Origin: CAYULW01 sp964445815
GTDB lineage: Bacteria; Bacteroidota; Bacteroidia; Flavobacteriales_E; Vicingaceae
Direction: 5' to 3'
Assembly: GCA_964445815.1 (NCBI GenBank)
Contig: CAYULW010000003.1
Coordinates: 310,001 to 374,000 of the forward strand
Length of the DNA stretch: 64,000 bases
Positions 25,130 to 31,562 of the stretch are shown here, piece by piece; positions within the stretch are counted from its first letter, which is position 1, and each line of letters opens with the position of its first letter. A program made the position numbers and the translations under genes. The notes beneath the pieces were generated by a model that was not told the DNA's origin, made no database searches, and worked only from the letters and a program-made list of their open reading frames with translations.

Positions 25130-26118
25130 TAGCCGATTTTAAAATCCTGCGAGGGTGTTCCTCGGAAGTATCTCGGAATGCTTGGAAAATCATCGGTAAT
25201 CACATAATAATAAGTGCCACCCGGATATTCAGGAGTAACGCCTGTTCTGCCATTGGCTTCATCAAGGGTGCCAAGTCCTGTTACGTACTCATAGTCATTA
25301 GAATAAATGCCGTTGTATACATCACAAGGAGCGGTGGTTCCGTCACCTAATCTGTTGCCTGACTTTAATCGATAGCTCGAACTCATTGATACAATGCCCG
25401 AATTACTATCATTTGCCGTGCTGTATGCATATTTGTAATAGATAGGAAAGCCATCAGCTGCATAACCTACAAGAGTCATTGTATTCGACTGAATATTGAG
25501 GTTTTGCAAATACAAAGAAGGAGGTCCATGGTAATGGTATTTTCCGGTTGGCTGAACATGCGCACTATTGCAATCCAAGCCTAAATTGTTGTTTAGTGCT
25601 TCCAAATTCCACTCCCAATTCACATTAGGACTCATGATGCCCTGATGCGGAAAAGGTTCTGCAGCAACAGGATCCAGTTCAACACCATTTTTTAAAATGC
25701 CAAAGGAATATTGTGGTCCAGGAGGACTTCCCATAGAACCTGTAGTGGCCAATAGAGAAGTAAAGCTAGTTGCTGCACTTGGGTTAGCCGTAATATTATA
25801 AGTCTCTGATTGCTGAGAAATCGCATTGGGGTTGAGTGCACCGGGAGCATTTCCAAACAAACCCACTTTATGCTGGGGGATGCTATTTGCAGTAATGACT
25901 CGCATATTCCCATTAATGTTTTCGGAATACTGCGAGGTGAAACTCAGAGTCTGATCACAGGCTCCTCTGGTTTGATCAAATACCTGATCAGTAGTACAAG
26001 AAGTGGTATTGTTATTATTGGATGAAGGGCTTGCGTTATCATCGTCATCGTCAGAACAGGCGATCAAGGTGAAAATGATTAGGCTAAGGCTAAGTAGTCG
26101 TTTTTTTATAGTGCTCAT
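25129..26118 (-). CDS. YHYH domain lipoprotein
   Basis: The protein is a predicted lipoprotein: MSTIKKRLLSLSLIIFTLIAC followed by an acidic SDDDDD and a low-complexity Ser/Asn stretch, then a YHYH domain with the defining GKYHYHGPPSLYL motif and conserved CNSAHVQPTG and YAADGFPIYY segments. YHYH proteins are extracytoplasmic and common in marine bacteria, but their function is unknown; the histidines suggest metal or small-ligand binding. The ATG at 26118 is preferred over an upstream TTG at 26133 because it places the lipobox at residues 18-21. It is the first gene of the coupled three-gene set ending with the MtfA-like peptidase. Confidence 0.88.
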   Translation of the reverse strand: MSTIKKRLLSLSLIIFTLIACSDDDDDNASPSSNNNNTTSCTTDQVFDQTRGACDQTLSFTSQYSENINGNMRVITANSIPQHKVGLFGNAPGALNPNAISQQSETYNITANPSAATSFTSLLATTGSMGSPPGPQYSFGILKNGVELDPVAAEPFPHQGIMSPNVNWEWNLEALNNNLGLDCNSAHVQPTGKYHYHGPPSLYLQNLNIQSNTMTLVGYAADGFPIYYKYAYSTANDSNSGIVSMSSSYRLKSGNRLGDGTTAPCDVYNGIYSNDYEYVTGLGTLDEANGRTGVTPEYPGGTYYYVITDDFPSIPRYFRGTPSQDFKIG

Positions 26119-26314
26119 AAGTTTATTTTTCAATTAGACGATAGAAGAGATATATTCTCTCGCTCTCTTCAACAATAATAAAAAGAAATAAACATGTAGC
26201 TTCATTTGAGCCTTACATTTATATTTTGTTTACACTCAATTACTGCGTTTTTGACATTGTTTATAATACCATGAACAGGGTATTGTTTCCTACCATTTTG
26301 AGGGGCATATTTGC

Positions 26315-26335
26315 TATTTAGAATAATTCTAAATA
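26315..26335. promoter_or_regulatory. 21-bp perfect palindrome before the LuxR-type gene
   Basis: TATTTAGAAT, one central A, then its exact complement lie two bases before the ATG at 26338. An 18-of-21 match occurs at 30011-30031 before the T9SS HmuY-like gene, with the preceding GGGCAT also conserved. It looks like a regulator-binding site or a translation-blocking hairpin; see findings. Confidence 0.7.
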
Positions 26336-26337
26336 AT

Positions 26338-26979
26338 ATGGGTTTATCTGTTTTGCATGCTAATGCTAATGTCTTGATGGCAAATGGTTTAAATTCGATT
26401 TTAAACAAAGGTGGGGGCATCGATAACATGACGATTGCGCGTAATGAAACAGAATTATTTGACACTTTAGCCACCAAACACTTTGACATGGTAGTGATCG
26501 ACCCCTGTGCTCAAGACCATTTTTCAATTGAAACTCCCCATCGCTTAAAAGCGAAATATCCTGATTTGAAAACATTAATTATTTCAGATATACAAACACC
26601 AAAAACGGTGCTCAGTATTTTAGAAAAAGGAGTACAAGGTTACTTGACCCGTCAGTGTGATGAAGCTGAGATTACACATGCCATTTTCGCCATTGCCAAA
26701 GGTGAAAAGTTTTACTGCAACAAGGTCATTGACATTATTCTGAACAAGTCTTTACCCACTGAGGAAGACAATTGTGAACCCACTGCACTGACGGAAAGAG
26801 AAAGTGAAATTACTGGTTTGATCGCCAAGGGTTATACCAATAAAGAAATCGGAAAGCAATTGCACCTTAGTCATCATACCGTGCATACACATCGGCGTAA
26901 TATTCTCAAAAAATTGGGCATCAAGTCCGTTTCAGAGTTGACGGTCTATGCGATGAATGTGGGTTTATTGAATGACTAG
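26338..26979 (+). CDS. LuxR/NarL-type transcriptional regulator with degenerate receiver
   Basis: The 213-residue product has an N-terminal receiver-like domain (residues 1-120) and a C-terminal GerE helix-turn-helix (about 147-210, with LTEREXEI-type LTERESEITGLIAKGYTNKEI and VHTHRRNILKKLGI). The receiver keeps an aspartate at the phosphorylation position (VVID, Asp55). However, the acidic pair is replaced (HANAN) and the conserved lysine is a threonine (GYLTRQ), so phosphotransfer is doubtful. The ATG at 26338 is preferred to an upstream TTG at 26311, which would bury the palindrome in the coding region. It may control a gene set sharing its leader, including the HmuY-like gene at 30043. 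Confidence 0.85.
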   Translation: MGLSVLHANANVLMANGLNSILNKGGGIDNMTIARNETELFDTLATKHFDMVVIDPCAQDHFSIETPHRLKAKYPDLKTLIISDIQTPKTVLSILEKGVQGYLTRQCDEAEITHAIFAIAKGEKFYCNKVIDIILNKSLPTEEDNCEPTALTERESEITGLIAKGYTNKEIGKQLHLSHHTVHTHRRNILKKLGIKSVSELTVYAMNVGLLND

Positions 26980-27001
26980 TATTTCTAGGGCGTTCAAAAG
27001 G

Positions 27002-27640
27002 TTAATGCTGTTGTAATATGTCTTGCATTATTGGCTTTAAACCACTAAAGAAGAATTCTACCGCGATAACCATAACGATCAATCCCATTAATCTCATCAT
27101 CACATTATTTCCAGTTTCTCCAAGAACCTTTATTATACGAGAAGAACCTTGAAGGATAACATAGGTTAAGATCATGACAAAAAACATGCTCAAAAGGAGT
27201 ACTCCTTTTTTCTCAATAGAATCAGCATCTTCCATCATGATTATGGCATTGGTTAAGGCTCCGGGACCACAGATCATGGGAATAGCCAAGGGAGTGATCG
27301 ATATATCATTCACATAAGATTTAACTTCAGAGTCTTTCACTTTTACTTTCCCCAACCTAGCTTGTAACATATCCATTCCCATTAAAAAGAATATCACTCC
27401 TCCTACAATTCGGAAGCTGTTTACAGATATTCCAAAGAAATTAAATAAGAACTGCCCGGAAAAGGCAAATATGACCATGGTAATGAATGAAACAATTGAG
27501 GCTTTCTTTGCTGTTCGAGTTCTATGACCTTGATCTATATCTTTTGTCATCGTCATAAAAATGGGCATGGTACCCAAAGGGTTAATTAAGGTAAAAAAAG
27601 AAGTGAAAGAGAGTAGACCAAATGTGAACAAGTCGTTCAT
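27002..27640 (-). CDS. MarC family inner-membrane protein
   Basis: The 212-residue product has six TM segments and the family features FTSFFTLINPLGTMPIFM near the N-terminus and GVIFFLMGMDML plus ITPLAIPMICGPGALTNAI in the middle. MarC/UPF0056 proteins are inner-membrane proteins whose substrate is unknown; an early link to multiple antibiotic resistance has not held up. It is convergent with the LuxR-type gene (22 bases apart) and monocistronic. Length is normal. Confidence 0.92.
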   Translation of the reverse strand: MNDLFTFGLLSFTSFFTLINPLGTMPIFMTMTKDIDQGHRTRTAKKASIVSFITMVIFAFSGQFLFNFFGISVNSFRIVGGVIFFLMGMDMLQARLGKVKVKDSEVKSYVNDISITPLAIPMICGPGALTNAIIMMEDADSIEKKGVLLLSMFFVMILTYVILQGSSRIIKVLGETGNNVMMRLMGLIVMVIAVEFFFSGLKPIMQDILQQH

Positions 27641-27814
27641 TTTAATTTAATTTTTTAGTGTTTGCATCAGAAATCTAAAGGAAACCGAATGTCATAAATA
27701 CTCTGTCGGGTGCAATGCATAATAGTTGATTTTCAGTATGTTTTATCTTATTTTCAAATGCATGCAAATTTAAAAAATCAAAAAGACTTAATCGAGTATA
27801 AACATCCGATGATT

Positions 27815-27827
27815 CGGTTTTGAACCG
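27815..27827. promoter_or_regulatory. Inverted repeat CGGTT-TTG-AACCG
   Basis: A 5-bp inverted repeat with a 3-base spacer, immediately followed by the palindrome ACCGGT, lies about 130 bases upstream of the DUF6607 promoter. It could be a distant operator. Evidence is the sequence symmetry only. Confidence 0.3.
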
Positions 27828-27881
27828 GTTTAAAGTTTAATGTAGCCAACTGTTCATGAATACCCGATTTGTGGTAGTGCA

Positions 27882-27923
27882 TTTACCTTGTATCAGCGAT
27901 AAATTTTACCTTGCTTAAGCGAT
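27882..27923 (+). promoter_or_regulatory. Paired direct repeats upstream of the DUF6607 promoter
   Basis: TTTACCTTGTATCAGCGAT (27882-27900) and TTTACCTTGCTTAAGCGAT (27905-27923) match at 16 of 19 positions with start-to-start spacing of 23 bases. The second ends at the -33 TTG of the promoter. This fits tandem activator sites placed just upstream of a promoter. Confidence 0.5.
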
Positions 27924-27953
27924 TGACGGAACTCTTAGCTGCCAATAGTTTTG
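27923..27953 (+). promoter_or_regulatory. Promoter of the DUF6607 operon
   Basis: TTG at 27923-27925, a 20-base spacer, and TAGTTTTG at 27946-27953 (exact TAnnTTTG), 23 bases before the ATG. Both elements and the spacing fit the Bacteroidota promoter. Confidence 0.75.
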
Positions 27954-27976
27954 CCGGAAATTAATACACATTGATC

Positions 27977-28894
27977 ATGAAAATTTCAAAGCGATTATCA
28001 CTTGCTTTAATTGTGAGCACCTTAGGTTCTGTCTCATTAAATGCTCAGGAAGAGAAAAAAGCATTAGACATCAAAGCCATTAAAGCCATGGAAGGCTGCT
28101 ACAATGTTGAATTCAAATACACTGAAACTTTTGCACCTGAAGTGGATTATGAAAAAGCCTACGATTATACTTCAGCTGCTTTTGAATGGGCCCAGATTGT
28201 AGAGGAAACAGAAGATAAGGTGGTGTTACAACATTTGTTAATTATTAATGATACTAGTGGAAATTCGCATATTATTAAGCATTGGAGACAAGACTGGACC
28301 TATGAAAAAACGGAGACCTATCGTTACGATAAGAACAACCGATGGGTCTATGAACCATTGAATAAAAAAGAGGTTAAAGGGAAATGGACACAAGAAGTGT
28401 ATCAAGTAGACGATAGCCCAAGATATACTGGAACAGCGACCTGGACTCATGTTGATGGCGTTTCTGCCTGGTACAATAAAGCCGATTCTCCCTTGCCAAG
28501 GAGAGAATACAGCAAAAGAAGTGATTACAATGTGATGAAGCGCGGCAATCGGGTGCAGGTATTTGAAAACGGATGGTTGCATGAACAAGATAACGATAAG
28601 GTGATCCGAGAGGATGGAAAAGAAGATGTTTTATTGGTACAGGAAAAAGGCTTTAATACTTATGACAAAAGGCCGGAGTCGGATTGTAAAGCAGCACAAG
28701 AATGGTGGGAGCAAAACAAAGACAAATGGGCTGTGGTCAGAACAGTTTGGGATGAGGTTTATACTGAAAAACAAGCCTTGGAGTTAAAGGTAAAAGTGGA
28801 AGACAAGCGTTTGTATGAAAACTTATTTACCCCTCAGTATAGCCAAAAAGAAGAGATTGAAAAATTGATTGCACGCTATGTGGTTACTCAGTAA
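27977..28894 (+). CDS. DUF6607 family secreted protein
   Basis: The 305-residue product has a signal peptide (MKISKRLSLALIVSTLGSVSLNA) and a beta-rich, strongly Trp/Tyr/charged body: the DUF6607 pattern with GCYNVEFKYTETFAP near residue 40, HWRQDWTYE near 100, and KRSDYNVMKRGNRV near 180. The family occurs in Bacteroidota and marine gammaproteobacteria beside iron/heme uptake genes; its function is unknown. The ATG at 27977 is used in place of the TTG at 27971. The 3' end overlaps the FMN-binding protein gene by 17 bases, so the two are expressed together. Confidence 0.83.
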   Translation: MKISKRLSLALIVSTLGSVSLNAQEEKKALDIKAIKAMEGCYNVEFKYTETFAPEVDYEKAYDYTSAAFEWAQIVEETEDKVVLQHLLIINDTSGNSHIIKHWRQDWTYEKTETYRYDKNNRWVYEPLNKKEVKGKWTQEVYQVDDSPRYTGTATWTHVDGVSAWYNKADSPLPRREYSKRSDYNVMKRGNRVQVFENGWLHEQDNDKVIREDGKEDVLLVQEKGFNTYDKRPESDCKAAQEWWEQNKDKWAVVRTVWDEVYTEKQALELKVKVEDKRLYENLFTPQYSQKEEIEKLIARYVVTQ

Positions 28895-29405
28895 ACACCT
28901 TTTTTTATCTTGCTTGATTTTCATCTTTTCTTTTACCGGAATAGCCCAAAATAATGCGCTTTCTCCTCAACTGAAAGCAAAAGTCGATAAGGTCTTATTT
29001 TCAGTCTACCAAGAGGAAGGACTAGAGATCAATGCTTTGACTTCAACTATTGAAGGATTAGAGGGCAACTTCTTCACCATTATTAATGGCGATCTACTGA
29101 AAGGTTATATCTATGTCGCTCAAGCACCAAGCATGAAAAATGTGTTCGATTACATGGTTGTTTTTAGCCCTCAACTGGAGATCGAAAAAGCAAAGGTGCT
29201 CATTTACAGAGAGCAACATGGGCGTCAGATTGGTACCGTAAGATGGTTAAGTCAGTTTAAAGGTTTAAGCACCGAAGATCGTCCAGAACTGGGAAAAGAA
29301 ATAGACGGCATAAGCGGAGCGACCATCTCTTCCAAAAGCATGACCAAAGCAGTTCATGACCTCCTGCTTGCTTTGTCAAATGCAAAAGAAAAAGGACTGA
29401 TATAA
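28878..29405 (+). CDS. FMN-binding domain protein with a flavinylation motif
   Basis: The 175-residue product has a signal peptide (MWLLSKHLFLSCLIFIFSFTGIA) and an FMN-binding domain of the RnfG/NqrC type. The motif DGISGATISSKSM near the C-terminus matches the ApbE target DGxSGATxS, with Thr149 as the predicted site of covalent FMN attachment. Such proteins act as extracytoplasmic electron carriers. It overlaps the DUF6607 gene by 17 bases and is followed one base later by a 4-TM protein, which suggests an inner-membrane redox unit feeding electrons outside the cytoplasm. The start ATG is 28878 (an upstream TTG at 28869 is less likely). No ApbE gene is in the window. Confidence 0.83.
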   Translation: MWLLSKHLFLSCLIFIFSFTGIAQNNALSPQLKAKVDKVLFSVYQEEGLEINALTSTIEGLEGNFFTIINGDLLKGYIYVAQAPSMKNVFDYMVVFSPQLEIEKAKVLIYREQHGRQIGTVRWLSQFKGLSTEDRPELGKEIDGISGATISSKSMTKAVHDLLLALSNAKEKGLI

Positions 29406-29406
29406 A

Positions 29407-29898
29407 TTGATTAAAGCGGGATATCTTAATAGCTTTTCAAAAGAATTGCGGTGGCTTACCGCTTTATTTTTATTGACCCTTTCCATTGGCTTTTTTATGG
29501 GTTTGAGTTTTGTGAACCATACTACCGACACAGAAGCAAAGGGCATCATTGAGAATTACAATGGTAACGAATCCAATCTTGAGGCCGAAGAAATGAAGTT
29601 CAAAAAATCAGAGCATGAAATGCTCAACATTTTACACACTCACTTTCTCTCGCTTTCTCTCATCTTTTTCATTTTGGGGCTGCTGACCTATGGTGTTAAT
29701 TTAAATGCAGGGTTCAGAAAGTTTCTTATGCTCGAACCGCTTGTCTCTGTACTCTTGACTTTCGGGGGCATATATTGCCTCTGGCAGGGTTGGGAGTGGA
29801 TGGTCTACGTTGTGATGTTGTCCGGCGGATTAATGACCCTCAGTTATGCATTGGCCGTTATTTTGATTCTAAAAGCGCTTTTTTCAAAAGCAGACTAG
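29407..29898 (+). CDS. Four-helix membrane protein coupled to the FMN-binding protein, TTG start
   Basis: The 163-residue product has about four TM segments (roughly residues 15-35, 83-100, 105-125 and 130-155) and a hydrophilic Glu/Lys loop between TM1 and TM2 that contains SEHEMLNILHTHF just ahead of TM2. I do not recognise the family. Only a TTG at 29407 gives a start that keeps TM1; it begins one base after the FMN-binding gene's stop, as expected for translational coupling. The histidines near TM2 could bind heme, making it a candidate electron-donating subunit for the FMN protein, but that is speculation. Confidence 0.7.
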   Translation: MIKAGYLNSFSKELRWLTALFLLTLSIGFFMGLSFVNHTTDTEAKGIIENYNGNESNLEAEEMKFKKSEHEMLNILHTHFLSLSLIFFILGLLTYGVNLNAGFRKFLMLEPLVSVLLTFGGIYCLWQGWEWMVYVVMLSGGLMTLSYALAVILILKALFSKAD

Positions 29899-29967
29899 TT
29901 GACTCTACCATACACATGGTAGCTATTATCCCCTCAATCGGTCATGCAATTTACCTTTCTAATGCGA

Positions 29968-29998
29968 TTGATGGCCCTTTGCATCTCAGATACTTTTG
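29968..29998 (+). promoter_or_regulatory. Promoter of the T9SS HmuY-like gene
   Basis: TTG at 29968-29970, a 20-base spacer, then TACTTTTG at 29991-29998, an exact TAnnTTTG. The palindrome at 30011-30031 lies just downstream, in the predicted 5' leader, 12 bases before the ATG. Confidence 0.75.
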
Positions 29999-30010
29999 CA
30001 GGGCATTTAT

Positions 30011-30031
30011 TATTTAGAATCGTTATAAATA
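30011..30031. promoter_or_regulatory. Imperfect 21-bp palindrome in the HmuY-like gene leader
   Basis: TATTTAGAAT-C-GTTATAAATA matches the perfect palindrome at 26315-26335 at 18 of 21 positions and is preceded by the same GGGCAT. It lies 12 bases before the start of the gene at 30043. A shared regulator site is the simplest reading. Confidence 0.6.
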
Positions 30032-30042
30032 AAATCATAAAA

Positions 30043-31302
30043 ATGAAAAGACAATTACTCCTTATAGGCTTTCTAATGACTTCATTTACTCTGCTAAAAG
30101 CACAAACTGTTAGTGATACCGTATCGGTAGGATCAGGCTATTCTAATCAAGTCTGGTACAATTTAAATACAGGTACCGAAACGGTGGTGAGTGGCACCTC
30201 TTGGGATCTTGGTTTTCAGATCTCGGGATTTTCTTCAGCCATCATTGCCAATACGGCTTATGGTGCAGAGCTGTACAAGTATCCGAACGGGGATACCGGT
30301 AACTGGGCCACATTAGACACCATGGGCATCTCCAACTGGGAAGCATGGCACGATCCTTCAGATACCTGGGAATGGGGAGCGTTTAATCAAGGTTTGGATA
30401 CTTCTAATGCTTTCGATCTGGGATGGGGAAAATATAACTTCATCACGCATCGTGTCACCGGAGACAGCTTGTACGTCTGGAAGACGGCCAATGGTGCCAT
30501 TTACAAAATATGGATACAGGTCTTGTCCTCCGGAACGTATTACTTTTTAGTGTCTGATTACAGCGGAAACAATGTAGACACCGTGGCTTTGGCTAAAAGT
30601 AATTTTGCGGGCAAGAATTTTGGCTATTATAACATTGCTCAGGATAGCATTCTTGATCTGGAACCCCTAACAAGCGATTGGGATTTAGTGTTTTCAAAAT
30701 ACATAGAAGATATCGGTACACCCTATTCGGTAAGTGGAATACGAACAAATATTGGTGTTGAGGCTGCTCAGGTTTATCCGGTGAACTCAAATACATACAC
30801 CAATGCCCTTGCACATACTTATTCTTCGGAAACCAATATCATTGGTCACGACTGGAAAAGTTTTGATTTTGGCTGTTTTTGCTATTTGATTGAAGACAGT
30901 ACCGTGTATTTCTTAAAAACCGATACCAATACCTACTGGAAATTGGTCATGAAAGGTTTTACAGGAAGCACTACGGGCGAGTATCATTTTGAAAAAACAT
31001 TGTTAAATACAACAACGGGCATCACAAAGTCTTTCATTCCTAAAAATGGCAATGTTGTACTCTATCCGAACCCAAGCACATCGAGAACAGTTTCTCTGGT
31101 ACTTGATTTACCAGATGGCATTACAACAACTCAATTGAACATTTTAAATGTGAACGGACAAATTATTAGATCGGAGCAATTGCAGGTCAATTCAAATCTT
31201 GAAGTGCATGCCTTGAATTTAGAGAATTTAAATTCCGGCATCTACTTTTTACAGTTGAATCATCAAAGTGGATCAGTGACAAAACGATTGATTTTAAAAT
31301 AA
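30043..31302 (+). CDS. HmuY-like secreted protein with T9SS type A sorting domain
   Basis: The 419-residue product has a signal peptide (MKRQLLLIGFLMTSFTLLKA), a central region resembling HmuY heme-binding proteins, and a C-terminal T9SS sorting domain (from about residue 340, with LYPNPSTSRT and TKRLILK at the end). The HmuY similarity is best seen in IGHDWKSFDF, which parallels IGYDWKSFDL in the HmuY lipoprotein at 33827-34843, and in SGIRTNIGVEA versus NGVLINSYWTEA. The protein should be carried to the surface to capture heme or a related ligand. The ATG at 30043 is chosen because it gives a good signal peptide; an upstream ATG at 29944 lies before the promoter. Confidence 0.8.
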   Translation: MKRQLLLIGFLMTSFTLLKAQTVSDTVSVGSGYSNQVWYNLNTGTETVVSGTSWDLGFQISGFSSAIIANTAYGAELYKYPNGDTGNWATLDTMGISNWEAWHDPSDTWEWGAFNQGLDTSNAFDLGWGKYNFITHRVTGDSLYVWKTANGAIYKIWIQVLSSGTYYFLVSDYSGNNVDTVALAKSNFAGKNFGYYNIAQDSILDLEPLTSDWDLVFSKYIEDIGTPYSVSGIRTNIGVEAAQVYPVNSNTYTNALAHTYSSETNIIGHDWKSFDFGCFCYLIEDSTVYFLKTDTNTYWKLVMKGFTGSTTGEYHFEKTLLNTTTGITKSFIPKNGNVVLYPNPSTSRTVSLVLDLPDGITTTQLNILNVNGQIIRSEQLQVNSNLEVHALNLENLNSGIYFLQLNHQSGSVTKRLILK

Positions 31303-31321
31303 AAGAACATCAACTTAAAAG

Positions 31322-31357
31322 TAGCGAACTGTACATTGGAGAATGTACAGTTCGCTA
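31322..31357. other. Perfect 16-bp hairpin between the HmuY-like gene and the TonB receptor
   Basis: TAGCGAACTGTACATT, loop GGAG, and the exact complementary arm (31342-31357) make a strong stem with no mismatch. It lies 20 bases after the HmuY-like stop and 13 bases before the small ORF. No U run follows, so it is not a classical terminator; an RNA-stability or processing element is likelier. Confidence 0.7.
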
Positions 31358-31369
31358 TTGCTGTTTGTT

Positions 31370-31561
31370 ATGAAACAGATCATAAAAAAATATCGGCAAG
31401 GGATTGAAAGACTTAATAGGTTTGAACAACAGGCCTTAAAAAACTTGATCCAAAGCACTTCATCAAATGGAATGAGCCGATTTTATATGGTCTTTGAAAA
31501 GCAACAGGATTCAGTTACAAAATCACAGATTCCTTTATGCAAGAATCGAAGATCTTCATAA
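31370..31561 (+). CDS. Small ORF (63 aa) directly upstream of the TonB receptor
   Basis: The product, starting MKQIIKKYRQGIERLNRF, is basic and helical-looking with no signal peptide or known domain. It ends one base before the TonB receptor ATG, and the strong hairpin at 31322-31357 lies just before its start. The earlier ATG at 31343 lies inside that hairpin, so 31370 is preferred. It could be a real small protein or a translated leader that couples to the receptor. No homologue is recognised. Confidence 0.5.
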   Translation: MKQIIKKYRQGIERLNRFEQQALKNLIQSTSSNGMSRFYMVFEKQQDSVTKSQIPLCKNRRSS

Positions 31562-31562
31562 G

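Larger units (their letters stand above)
27641..27976. other. Intergenic regulatory region before the DUF6607 operon
   Basis: This 336-base gap between divergent genes holds no ORF of note. It contains a CGGTTTTGAACCG inverted repeat (27815-27827), two 19-base direct repeats (27882-27923), and a promoter (27923-27953) for the downstream plus-strand operon. No divergent promoter for marC was clear. Confidence 0.6.

Noticed and set aside
29944..30042. Upstream ATG at 29944 as start of the T9SS HmuY-like gene
   Set aside because: It lies ahead of the TTG-N20-TACTTTTG promoter, and the resulting N-terminus has no signal peptide; the ATG at 30043 gives a clear one.
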